Positions 51,115-58,964 of a DNA stretch of 64,000 bases are shown one piece after another. The DNA is from DALYJJ01 sp031969915 (GTDB lineage: Bacteria; Acidobacteriota; Terriglobia; Bryobacterales; Bryobacteraceae). Position 1 is the stretch's first letter; each line of letters begins with the position of its first letter. Below the pieces are notes generated by a model. It was not told the DNA's origin. It searched no databases and saw only the letters and a program-made list of their open reading frames with translations. Made by a program: the position numbers and the translations under genes. Location: positions 1 to 64,000 of the forward strand of contig DALYJJ010000014.1 in assembly GCA_031969915.1 (NCBI GenBank), in the 5' to 3' direction.

Positions 51115-53874
51115 TCACACCCCCACGCCTTCCTGAACGTTCAACTCCGCCGCCACCGTGGGGTCGCCCAGGCTGCGGTACAGCCGGAAGCCCATCTGTT
51201 CGCAGATGCGCTGCATGCGGAAGTTGTCCACCAGGATATCGGCGATCACCCGGTCCACGCCCTCCTCGCGGCCGATTTGAATCAGGCGCGACACCAGTTC
51301 GCGGCCCAGGCCCTGGTTCTGGTAGGCGTCGGCGAGCACTACGGCGAACTCGGCGTCGTTGGTGCCGTGCAGGCGCTGGAGGCGCCCGACGGCGATCAGT
51401 TCGCGCCCGCCCTGCTCGTTGCGGCGCTCGGCGACGAGCGCGATCTCGCGGTCGTAGTCGATGAAGCAGATGCGCATCAGGCGCTCATGCGCCACGCGCT
51501 GGCTCAGCTTGAGCATCTGCAGATAGCGCTGATAGACGGTCTGGTCGGACAACGTCTCGTGGAACTTCACCATCATCGGCTCGTCCTCGGGGCGGATCGG
51601 GCGGATGCAGATCGACTGGCCGTTGCGCAGCGTATAGGGCTTGGCGTACTTCGACGGGTAGGGGCGGATCGAGAGCTTCGGCAGGTCCTTCTCCGCCAGG
51701 CTGGACTCGTGGATCACGATGCGTGCGTCAAGGGCCACCAGCCGTTCCGGCGACGCCAGCAGCGGGTTGATGTCGATCTCTTTGATCCAGCGCTGCTCAA
51801 CCACCAACTGGCTGAACCGCACCATCAGTTGCTCGAGCGCCGCCAGGTCCACAGGCTTCCGCCCGCGCACCCCCTTCAGCGCCTCGTAGATTTTGGTCTG
51901 CTCCATCATGCGGCGCGCCAGTGTGCTGTTCAGCGGCGGCAAACCGAGAGCCTTGTCTTTGAAAACCTCAACCAGTTGCCCGCCCAGGCCGAACAACAGT
52001 ACCGGCCCGAACTGCGGATCGACGCTCGAGCCCAGGATCAACTCATATCCTTCGAGCTTGATCATGGGCTGCACGGTGACGCCTTGGAAATGCTCCTCGC
52101 CCTTTTTCTCGATCACCGAAGTGCGAATCAACTGCCAGGCGTCGCGCACCGCGGCGGCGGACTTCAAATTCAGTTGCACGCCCCCGACATCGGTCTTGTG
52201 CGTGATCGTCTCGGAGTAGAGCTTCAGCACCACCGGGTAGCCGATCGCCTCGGCGTACTCCACCGCTTCGTCCTCGAACAGCGCGATGCGCGTATCCACC
52301 GTCGGAATTCCGTACGCCGCGAGCACCGCCTTCGATTCGAACTCGGTGAGGATCGTGCGGCCGCTCGACTTTGCCTCCTCGATCAGCGCGCTCGCGCGAC
52401 TGCGATCGATCGAGTTCTCCTCTGGTGGGAACACCGGCGTTTCGTAAATGCTGCGCAGGTTGTAGGTGTAGCGCCACATGTCGTTGAAGGCGCGAGCGGC
52501 GGTGTCCGGGTATGAGAACGTCGGGATGTTCGCCGCGTTCAGGATCGCCTCGCCCGCCGCCACTTCCGGACCACCCATCCAGCTCGCCAGCACCGGCTTG
52601 CCGCCCAGCTTCGCGTAGGGCTTGAGCAACTCCGCGGTCTTCGTCGCGTCGGTCATCGCCTGCGGCGTAAGCACCACCAGCATGCCGTCGCTGTTTGGGT
52701 CCTTGGCCGCGATTTCAAGCGCCTTTGCGTACCGCTCCGCTCCCGCGTCGCCGAGGATGTCGATGGGATTGCCGTGGCTCCAGGCGGCCGGAAGATGCTG
52801 GTTGAGTTCCTGTATCGTCTCCGCCGATACCTCCGCCCGTTCGCCGCCCGCCCCGATCAGCGCGTCGGTGGCGAGCACCGCCGGACCGCCCGCGTTGGTC
52901 ACCACCGTGAGGCGCGGGCCTCGCGGCCGCGGCTGCTTGGCCAGCACCTCGGCCGTGTGAAACAGATCCGCGATGTTATTGACGCGCAGTACGCCGCTCC
53001 GCCTGAACGCGGCGTCCAGTACCTCGTCGCTGCCGGTGAGCGAACCGGTGTGAGACGCCGCGGCCTTGCCGCCCGCCGCCGTGCGCCCCGCCTTGATGAC
53101 GATGATCGGCTTCGAAAGCGCCACTTCGCGCGCCGCGGAAAGGAAGCTGCGCGCGTCGCCGATCGACTCCATATAGATCAGGATCGAGCGCGTGCGCGGG
53201 TCGCTGCCGAAGTAATCGATCAAGTCGCCCCAACCCACGTCCAGCATCGAACCGGCCGAAACGAAGGCGCTGAAGCCCACCATTTCGCGCTGGCTCCAAT
53301 CGAGAATCGCCGTCAGCAGCGCGCCGCTCTGGCTCAGAAACGCTACGTTTCCCGGACGCGCCATGCCCGCCGCGAACGTTGCGTTGACGCCCGTCAACGG
53401 ACTCATCAAGCCCAGACAGTTCGGGCCGATGATGCGAATATCCGCTTCGCGCGCTTCGGCCAGCAATTGCCGCTCGAGCTCCGCCCCCTGCGGCCCCATC
53501 TCCTTGAAGCCCGCCGAGATCACCACCGCGCCGCGCACGCCCACTTCACCGCACTCGCGAATCAGGGCGGGAATGGTCGAAGACGGCGTCACCACCACCG
53601 CCAGGTCCACCTCCGCCGGCACGTCCTTGACGCTCGGATAGGCCTTGATGCCCAGGATGCTCGAGCGCTTCGGGTTAATCGGAAAGACCGCCCCGCCGAA
53701 GGGCGAACTGATCAGGTTCCAGAGCGTGGTGCGGCCGACGCTCCCGGGGTTCTCAGTTGCGCCGATCACAGCAATGTTTTTCGGCGTGAAAAATACGTCC
53801 AGCGGATGGCCGCTGCGGCGCACAATCTTTATGGATTTGTCTACTCCGGAGGTCGGTTTTGATGACGAATTCAT
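51115..53874 (-). CDS. NDP-forming acyl-CoA synthetase fused to GNAT acetyltransferase
   Basis: A 919-residue protein of the acetate--CoA ligase (NDP-forming)/GNAT family, the Pat-like architecture. Order: CoA-binding domain (about 20-120, FFTPKNIAVIGATENPGSVG), succinyl-CoA ligase-like domain (about 145-450, IIGPNCLGLMSPLTG, AFLSQSGALLTAILDW, KAGRTAAGGKAAASHTGSLTG), ATP-grasp domain (about 490-710, AAYGIPTVDTRIA, YPVVLKLYSETITHKTDVGG) and a C-terminal GNAT at about 750-905 (IRPIRPEDEPMMVKFHETL, AYQNQGLGRELVSRLIQIG). It may acetylate proteins, e.g. acetyl-CoA synthetase. Start ATG 53874; ATG 53913 is possible. Follows purB. Confidence 0.92.
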   Translation of the reverse strand: MNSSSKPTSGVDKSIKIVRRSGHPLDVFFTPKNIAVIGATENPGSVGRTTLWNLISSPFGGAVFPINPKRSSILGIKAYPSVKDVPAEVDLAVVVTPSSTIPALIRECGEVGVRGAVVISAGFKEMGPQGAELERQLLAEAREADIRIIGPNCLGLMSPLTGVNATFAAGMARPGNVAFLSQSGALLTAILDWSQREMVGFSAFVSAGSMLDVGWGDLIDYFGSDPRTRSILIYMESIGDARSFLSAAREVALSKPIIVIKAGRTAAGGKAAASHTGSLTGSDEVLDAAFRRSGVLRVNNIADLFHTAEVLAKQPRPRGPRLTVVTNAGGPAVLATDALIGAGGERAEVSAETIQELNQHLPAAWSHGNPIDILGDAGAERYAKALEIAAKDPNSDGMLVVLTPQAMTDATKTAELLKPYAKLGGKPVLASWMGGPEVAAGEAILNAANIPTFSYPDTAARAFNDMWRYTYNLRSIYETPVFPPEENSIDRSRASALIEEAKSSGRTILTEFESKAVLAAYGIPTVDTRIALFEDEAVEYAEAIGYPVVLKLYSETITHKTDVGGVQLNLKSAAAVRDAWQLIRTSVIEKKGEEHFQGVTVQPMIKLEGYELILGSSVDPQFGPVLLFGLGGQLVEVFKDKALGLPPLNSTLARRMMEQTKIYEALKGVRGRKPVDLAALEQLMVRFSQLVVEQRWIKEIDINPLLASPERLVALDARIVIHESSLAEKDLPKLSIRPYPSKYAKPYTLRNGQSICIRPIRPEDEPMMVKFHETLSDQTVYQRYLQMLKLSQRVAHERLMRICFIDYDREIALVAERRNEQGGRELIAVGRLQRLHGTNDAEFAVVLADAYQNQGLGRELVSRLIQIGREEGVDRVIADILVDNFRMQRICEQMGFRLYRSLGDPTVAAELNVQEGVGV

Positions 53875-53928
53875 TGCAGACACACGGCTCCTATTTTCTA
53901 TGTTCCCCCGCAAAACTGGTTACCGCAA

Positions 53929-55236
53929 CTACTCGCCGAACACGCGGGCGTAAATCGCGTCCACGTGGCGCAACTGGCGGTCGAGCGAGAACGTCTCGTC
54001 CAGGCGTCCGCCGAGCGAACTCCGGATGTCCGGGTCGGCTTCGACGGCGGCGCGGAAGTCGCCCTCTTCGTGCCACGCTTTCATGGCGTAGCTCTGCACC
54101 AGCTTGTAAGCCTGCTCGCGCAGCATCCCCGCCGCCGCCAGGTCGAGGAGTAATTGGCCGCTAAAGATGAGGCCTCGGGTCGAGTCGAGGTTGCGGCGCA
54201 TGCGGTCCACGTTGACGCGCATGCCCTCCACCAGCCAACACGTCTTCGCCAGCAGGTAATCGATCAGGATACACGAGTCCGGCATGATGACCCGCTCCAC
54301 CGAAGAGTGCGAGATGTCGCGCTCGTGCCACAGAGCGATGTTTTCGTACGCCGCCTGCACGTTGGCGCGCACCACCCGCGCCAGGCCGCAGATCTGTTCG
54401 CTGGTCACCGGATTCCGCTTATGGGGCATGGCGGAACTGCCCTTCTGGCCTTCGCCGAACGGCTCCTCGGCTTCGCGGACCTCGGTGCGCTGCAGGTGCC
54501 GGACCTCGAGCGCGATCTTCTCGCACAGAGCCGCGATCAGCGCCAGGACGTTCAGGAAGTGCGCGTGGCGGTCCCGTGAGATCACCTGCGAGGCGATAGG
54601 CGCGGCCCGCAAACCGAGCCGTTCGCAGATCCGCGCTTCCGCTTCCGGCCCGAAATGCGCGAACGTCCCCACCGCGCCTGAGATCTTCCCCACCCGCATG
54701 TCATCGGCGGCTTCCCGAAGCCGCTTTAGATCGCGGCGCGCTTCGTCGAACCAGAGCGCGAATTTCAAGCCGAACACAATCGGCTCGGCGTGCACTCCGT
54801 GGGTGCGCCCAACCTGCACCGTGCGCCGGTGCTCGAAGGCTTTCTCCCGCAGCGCGCCGGCCAGCTTCTCCAGGGCTCCGTCGATCACCGCCGCCGCCTG
54901 CCTGGCCTGCAACGCCTGCGCGGTATCGACGACGTCGTTGGATGTGAGTCCGTAGTGAAACCAGCGCGAGGACGCGGCTTCGCCGGCCGCGGCCATGGTT
55001 TCGGCCACGGCGGTGGTGAAGGCGATGACGTCGTGCTTCACTTCACGCTCGATTTCGGCGATGCGATCGGCCTCAAAGCCCGCGTGCGCGCGCAAAGCCC
55101 GCGCGGCGCCGGCGGGCACCTCGCCCAACTCCGCCAGCGTCTCTGACGCCGCCAGTTCCACCTCTAGCCACTGCCGGTACTTGTTCTCTTCGCTCCAGAT
55201 GCGGCCCATCTCAGGCCGCGTGTAACGGGCTATCAA
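53929..55236 (-). CDS. purB: adenylosuccinate lyase
   Basis: A 435-residue enzyme of the fumarase superfamily that cleaves SAICAR and adenylosuccinate in purine synthesis. RYTRPEMGRIWSEENKYRQWLEVE at the start, TSNDVVDTAQALQ, VGRTHGVHAEPIVFGLKF and the signature GSSAMPHKRNP at about residue 265 are all present. TTG 55236 is the start, overlapping the upstream MBL gene stop (TTGA, 55233-55236). The frame upstream is longer but antisense to MBL sequence. Confidence 0.95.
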   Translation of the reverse strand: MIARYTRPEMGRIWSEENKYRQWLEVELAASETLAELGEVPAGAARALRAHAGFEADRIAEIEREVKHDVIAFTTAVAETMAAAGEAASSRWFHYGLTSNDVVDTAQALQARQAAAVIDGALEKLAGALREKAFEHRRTVQVGRTHGVHAEPIVFGLKFALWFDEARRDLKRLREAADDMRVGKISGAVGTFAHFGPEAEARICERLGLRAAPIASQVISRDRHAHFLNVLALIAALCEKIALEVRHLQRTEVREAEEPFGEGQKGSSAMPHKRNPVTSEQICGLARVVRANVQAAYENIALWHERDISHSSVERVIMPDSCILIDYLLAKTCWLVEGMRVNVDRMRRNLDSTRGLIFSGQLLLDLAAAGMLREQAYKLVQSYAMKAWHEEGDFRAAVEADPDIRSSLGGRLDETFSLDRQLRHVDAIYARVFGE

Positions 55237-56009
55237 AGTTGAAATACCTCGCTCTGCCGCCGCGGCTCGGCCACCACCAGCCGCGTGCTCAATCCGCGCC
55301 CTTCGAGCGCCTGCCGCGCCACCAGGCGCACGATCTCCGGATGGTTGTTCTGCTCGCTCAAATGGCCAAGCACCAGGGTGCCCGTCTCGCGGTCCAGGTT
55401 GTCGCGAATGTAGTCGCAAGCCACGTCATTCGATAAGTGGCCCTTGCGGCCCATCACTCTCTGTTTTACGGACCAGGGATACGGCCCCACCTTGAGCATG
55501 TCCAGATCGTGATTCGCTTCGAGCAGCAGGAAGTGGCAGCCCCGCAGGTGAACGCGAATCGAATCGGGCATGTAGCCAAGGTCGGTGACCAGTCCCACGC
55601 GGACGCCGCCCGCTTCGAAGCAGAAGCCCACCGGGTCCACCGCGTCGTGCGGAATGGTGAAGCTGCGCACGGCGATGTCGCCGATGGCAAAACCAGTTCC
55701 GGCCTGAAACGTTTCGATCACCGGTTCGAAATCCTCCCAGGCAAGCGCCGGCGCAGTGAGCTTGGTGGCATAGACGGGCAGCGGCCGCTCGCTCTTGCGC
55801 ACCAGCGGCCCGAGCCCGCAGACGTGGTCGGAGTGTTCGTGGGTGACCAGCACCGCGTCCAATTGGGCGGGGTCCTCGCCGATCGCCGCCAGTCGCGCCA
55901 GCGTCTCCTTGCGGGAAAGTCCGGCGTCCACCAGCAGGCGCGTGCGCTCGGTGGCGATGAACGTGCAATTGCCGGAACTGCTGCTCGCCAGAACGCAGAC
56001 CTTGACGAT
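55233..56009 (-). CDS. MBL-fold metallohydrolase (YycJ/WalJ-like)
   Basis: A metallo-beta-lactamase fold hydrolase with the metal motif THEHSDHVCGLG, later IPHDAVDPVGF, GLVTDLGYM, LLEANHDLDML and LVLGHLSEQNNHP. Homologous N-terminal sequence (KVCVLASSSSGNCTFIATERTRLLVDAGL) continues upstream of the first GTG (55931) to about 56006. There is no ATG/GTG/TTG there: an ATC codon (56009-56007) lies six bases after GAGGAGG (56022-56016). So either a rare ATC start, a CTG start inside, or a base change is likely. Length about 258 if ATC. WalJ-type proteins are nucleases of wall-stress loci. Downstream purB is coupled. Confidence 0.85.
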   Translation of the reverse strand: MVKVCVLASSSSGNCTFIATERTRLLVDAGLSRKETLARLAAIGEDPAQLDAVLVTHEHSDHVCGLGPLVRKSERPLPVYATKLTAPALAWEDFEPVIETFQAGTGFAIGDIAVRSFTIPHDAVDPVGFCFEAGGVRVGLVTDLGYMPDSIRVHLRGCHFLLLEANHDLDMLKVGPYPWSVKQRVMGRKGHLSNDVACDYIRDNLDRETGTLVLGHLSEQNNHPEIVRLVARQALEGRGLSTRLVVAEPRRQSEVFQL

Positions 56010-56054
56010 GGGACGCCTCCTCGGGAACTTTCAGTTTCGCAGGTTTCCCGGCGC

Positions 56055-57575
56055 TCAGTTCCAGTAGCTGCGGTCCAGGCTGCGGTATTGCACGGCTTCC
56101 GCAACGCTCTTGGCCGGGATGGTCTCCGAGCCGGCCAGATCGGCGATGGTTCGGGCGACCTTGAGAATCCGGTCGTGCGCGCGCGCGGAAAGGCCCATGC
56201 GGCGGACCGCCAGCTCCAGCGTGCGTTCGCCCCCTTCGTCCAGCCGGCACACGCTCCGCAGTGTGCGTGAGGGCAGGTGCGCGTTGTAGCAGCCGCGGCG
56301 GGCCTGGATCTCGCGCGCGGCGCGCACGCGATCCCGCATTTCGTTCGAGCCCAGACCATTCTCCTGGCCGCGCAGTTCCTTGTAGGGCACGGCGGGGACT
56401 TCGATGTGGAGGTCGATGCGGTCGAGCAGCGGACCGCTGATCTTGCCGAGGTACCGCTGGATCATGGCGCCGGTGCAGCGGCACTCTCGCGTCGAATCGC
56501 CGTAGTAGCCGCACTGGCACGGGTTGAGCGCGCCCACCAGCATGAATGCGGAGGGGAACTCGAGAGTCATGTTCGCACGCGCCAGCGTGACGCCGCGGTC
56601 TTCCAGCGGCTGGCGAAGCTGCTCCAGCACGTTGCGCGGAAACTCCGGCAGTTCGTCGAGAAAGAGCACGCCGTTATGCGCCAGGCTGATTTCGCCTGGC
56701 CGCGGCGTGCCCGCCCCTCCGCCCAACAGGCCCGCGTCGGAGACCGTGTGATGCGGCGCGCGAAAGGGGCGTTCAGTGAGCAGTCCCGCTCCTTTCGGCA
56801 GCACGCCGGCCACGCTGTGCACGCGCGTCGTTTCCAGCGCCTCTTCGAAGGTCAGCGGCGGCAGAATGCCCGGCAGCCGCTTGGCGAGCATGGTCTTGCC
56901 CGAGCCCGGCGGCCCGATCATGAGGACATTGTGATGGCCCGCCGCGGCGACTTCGAGGGCCCGCTTCGCGGTGGTCTGGCCGCGCACATCGGCGAAGTCG
57001 AGAAAACCTTCGGCGCGCGGAGCGCCCTGCGCGGGCGCCGGAGTTGCGGGCGCGATGCGGCCGGGCTGGGTGAGCAGCGACACCGCTTCGCCGACGTGCC
57101 GCACGCCGAACACGTTCACGCCCTCTACCACCGCCGCCTCCGCCGCGTTGTCCGCCGGCACCACCACATTTGCGATCCCAAGCTGCCGCGCGCACACCGC
57201 CATCGAGAGTGCGCCGCGGACGCTGCGCACGGCCCCGTCCAGCGACAGTTCGCCCGCGAACAGAAAGCCGCCGGTCTGCTTGACCGCGCCCATCGCGCCC
57301 AGGATGCCCATGGCCATCGGCAGGTCGAAGCCCGCCCCTTCCTTGCGCACGTTGGCCGGCGCGAGGTTGATGGTCACCGGCTTGTTGGGATAGCCGAAGC
57401 CCGAATTCATCAGCGCCGACTTGATCCGTTCGCGGCTCTCGCGCACGGCGGTATCGGGCATGCCGACGATGGTGAAGTCGCGCGCCGAGCCGGCCGCGTA
57501 CATGTCCACTTCGACATCGATCACATGCGCTTCGATCCCGAACACCGCCGCACTGCGCGTCTGAAACAAGGCCAT
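56055..57575 (-). CDS. comM: YifB/ComM-family AAA+ ATPase (Mg-chelatase-like)
   Basis: A 506-residue protein of the ComM/YifB family; ComM in Vibrio is a branch-migration helicase for natural transformation. N-terminal Lon-like domain (RSAAVFGIEAHVIDVEVDMYA, PANVRKEGAGFDLPMAMGILG), then an AAA+ core with Walker A MIGPPGSGKTML at about 220, Walker B VLFLDELPEF, a zinc-like Cys cluster (NPCQCGYYGDSTRECRC) and a C-terminal lid. Start ATG 57575 lies 2 bases from a REP copy, and no clear Shine-Dalgarno is seen: the RAYT/REP insertion probably replaced its native leader. Confidence 0.93.
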   Translation of the reverse strand: MALFQTRSAAVFGIEAHVIDVEVDMYAAGSARDFTIVGMPDTAVRESRERIKSALMNSGFGYPNKPVTINLAPANVRKEGAGFDLPMAMGILGAMGAVKQTGGFLFAGELSLDGAVRSVRGALSMAVCARQLGIANVVVPADNAAEAAVVEGVNVFGVRHVGEAVSLLTQPGRIAPATPAPAQGAPRAEGFLDFADVRGQTTAKRALEVAAAGHHNVLMIGPPGSGKTMLAKRLPGILPPLTFEEALETTRVHSVAGVLPKGAGLLTERPFRAPHHTVSDAGLLGGGAGTPRPGEISLAHNGVLFLDELPEFPRNVLEQLRQPLEDRGVTLARANMTLEFPSAFMLVGALNPCQCGYYGDSTRECRCTGAMIQRYLGKISGPLLDRIDLHIEVPAVPYKELRGQENGLGSNEMRDRVRAAREIQARRGCYNAHLPSRTLRSVCRLDEGGERTLELAVRRMGLSARAHDRILKVARTIADLAGSETIPAKSVAEAVQYRSLDRSYWN

Positions 57576-57577
57576 AA

Positions 57578-57603
57578 AAACCGGGGACGGACGAGACGTT
57601 CCC
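57578..57603. repeat. REP copy, 3' side of RAYT gene
   Basis: An exact copy of the 26-bp arm seen at 15047-15072, core GGGGACGGACGAGACGTT. It ends one base before the RAYT stop codon (57605-57607) and starts two bases from the comM ATG, occupying that gene's ribosome-binding region. Confidence 0.93.
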
Positions 57604-57604
57604 C

Positions 57605-58306
57605 TTATGCGGGAGCGCTAGTGGATAAACAGAGCTGATGCGGCTTGGTCTTCCACGTCCGCGGCCGGCCTCCTTTCGATGGCATCAACCGCCGTCCCAG
57701 CGTCTGCTCCAACTGCCGCACGTACTGCTCGGAGCCGTAGGGGCGCCCCGAGTACGTGGCCCGGCGGATCTCGCCCCACTCGGCTTCGCTCGACCCGTCG
57801 AGCAGCCCGAGCCAATCCCCGGTGGACCACTCCCAACCCGACGAGGAGACGATCTCCGACGGCGCCACGCCCGCGTGATAGCGCGCGCTCGACCACGGGT
57901 AGTCGATCGCCCGCCGCGTCATCCCCGCCCGCACCGGGTTCTGTTCCACGTAACGCACCACGCGCCAGACGGCGCCCGGGTCCACGGGACATGAAAAAAA
58001 GCGGTTCTGCCAAAGGTGGCCGGTCTGTTCGTGCACCGTGTTCCAATACTGCGCGAAGCGTCCATGGGCGTGGCGCAGCGTCGCGGCCAACGACGTCTCC
58101 CGCTCCGGCGCCACCACCAGATGCACATGGTTCGACATCAGGCAGTAAGCCAGCACGCGCAACCCGTAGCGCCCGCCGTGCTCCTTAAGCAGCCCCAGGT
58201 ACACTCGCCGGAGCTGATCGCTCGTGAATACGTCCAGCCGATGGTTCCCTCGCTGAGTGACGTGGTGCGGGCTCCCAACCGCCACCACCCGACTTGTCCT
58301 GGGCAT
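57605..58306 (-). CDS. REP-associated tyrosine transposase (RAYT)
   Basis: A 233-residue single-strand DNA transposase of the Y1 HUH type. The metal motif is MSNHVHLVV (His60, His62) and the catalytic Tyr119 lies in RYVEQNPVRAGM. HHVTQRGNHR at the N-terminus and HGRFAQYWNTVHEQTGHLWQNRFFS are typical of the TnpA-REP family. Such proteins cut and join REP sequences in cis. The reading frame is intact and both active-site parts are present, so it may be functional. It is inserted just upstream of comM in the same direction. Confidence 0.93.
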   Translation of the reverse strand: MPRTSRVVAVGSPHHVTQRGNHRLDVFTSDQLRRVYLGLLKEHGGRYGLRVLAYCLMSNHVHLVVAPERETSLAATLRHAHGRFAQYWNTVHEQTGHLWQNRFFSCPVDPGAVWRVVRYVEQNPVRAGMTRRAIDYPWSSARYHAGVAPSEIVSSSGWEWSTGDWLGLLDGSSEAEWGEIRRATYSGRPYGSEQYVRQLEQTLGRRLMPSKGGRPRTWKTKPHQLCLSTSAPA

Positions 58307-58318
58307 CGCCTTGGTAGT

Positions 58319-58378
58319 GCCGGGACGGACTGGGGAATCTCCGAAAAACCCGGAAACGTCTCGTCCGTCCCCGGTTTT
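58319..58378. repeat. REP pair upstream of RAYT gene (one arm degenerate)
   Basis: Positions 58352-58377 match the inverse orientation of the 26-mer with one mismatch. The partner arm at 58319-58339 is degenerate (GGGACGGAC then TGGGGAA). It spans the region between the RAYT start and the divergent DUF2760 gene, so it lies within both leaders. Confidence 0.8.
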
Positions 58379-58406
58379 CGTATCCTAGTGGTTTGGAGGT
58401 TTCTGT

Positions 58407-58958
58407 TTGACACGACTCGCGCACGCGTTTCGCGCGTTCTTCTCGCTGCTCTTTCAGGGCAGTCTCGCCGGGGACATCGCCGCCGCTTACGGCTATTCGC
58501 CAAAGACGGCGGTGGCTGCGCCGCCCAAGGCCGCGGCGCCCGCGCCTGCGCAGGCCCCGGCCGTTCGCACCTCGGACGGCGCGCTCCAGATGCTGGGCAT
58601 TCTCCAGCGGGATTCCCGGCTGGTGGATTTCCTGATGGAAGACATCTCGTCCTATAGCGACGACCAGGTGGGCGCCGCGGTCCGCAGCCTGCACCAAAGC
58701 TGCCGCGATTCGCTCCAGCGCTACGTGACCTTCGGCCCGGTGATCGACGGCGTCGAAGGCGCCTTCACCCAGATCACCGGCGCGCTGGCCAAGGATCCCA
58801 ACGCGCTCAAGCTCATCGGCAACGTTCCACCCGACGGCAAGGCCCCCGGTGGCGCCCTGCGTCATCGCGGCTGGCGCGCCCAAAAGATCGAGTTGCCCTC
58901 CCTCTCCGCCAAGCAGGACCCCGCCATCGTGGCCCCCGCGGAAATCGAGATCGAGTAG
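58407..58958 (+). CDS. DUF2760 domain protein
   Basis: A 183-residue protein matching the DUF2760 pattern: an N-terminal FRAFFSLLFQGSLAG segment, an Ala/Pro-rich linker (about 32-55), and a domain at 57-175 with ALQMLGILQRDSRLVDFLMEDIS, DQVGAAVRSLHQSCRDSL, RALRHRGWRAQKIELP-like ending (here GALRHRGWRAQKIELPSL). Start is TTG 58407 with GGAGG at 58395-58399. It lies 6 bases before the first Hsp70-like gene; this order is one I recall for DUF2760 in other bacteria. Function is unknown. Confidence 0.85.
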   Translation: MTRLAHAFRAFFSLLFQGSLAGDIAAAYGYSPKTAVAAPPKAAAPAPAQAPAVRTSDGALQMLGILQRDSRLVDFLMEDISSYSDDQVGAAVRSLHQSCRDSLQRYVTFGPVIDGVEGAFTQITGALAKDPNALKLIGNVPPDGKAPGGALRHRGWRAQKIELPSLSAKQDPAIVAPAEIEIE

Positions 58959-58964
58959 CCCTCC

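Larger units (their letters stand above)
57578..58378 (-). mobile_element. REPtron: RAYT gene bracketed by matching REP sequences
   Basis: A 233-residue HUH transposase gene is flanked by REP copies: an exact 26-mer (57578-57603) one base beyond its stop and a 25/26 match with a degenerate partner (58319-58378) upstream of its start. The identical family is found as a long hairpin at 15047-15126. This is the classic RAYT-REP arrangement. Confidence 0.88.
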
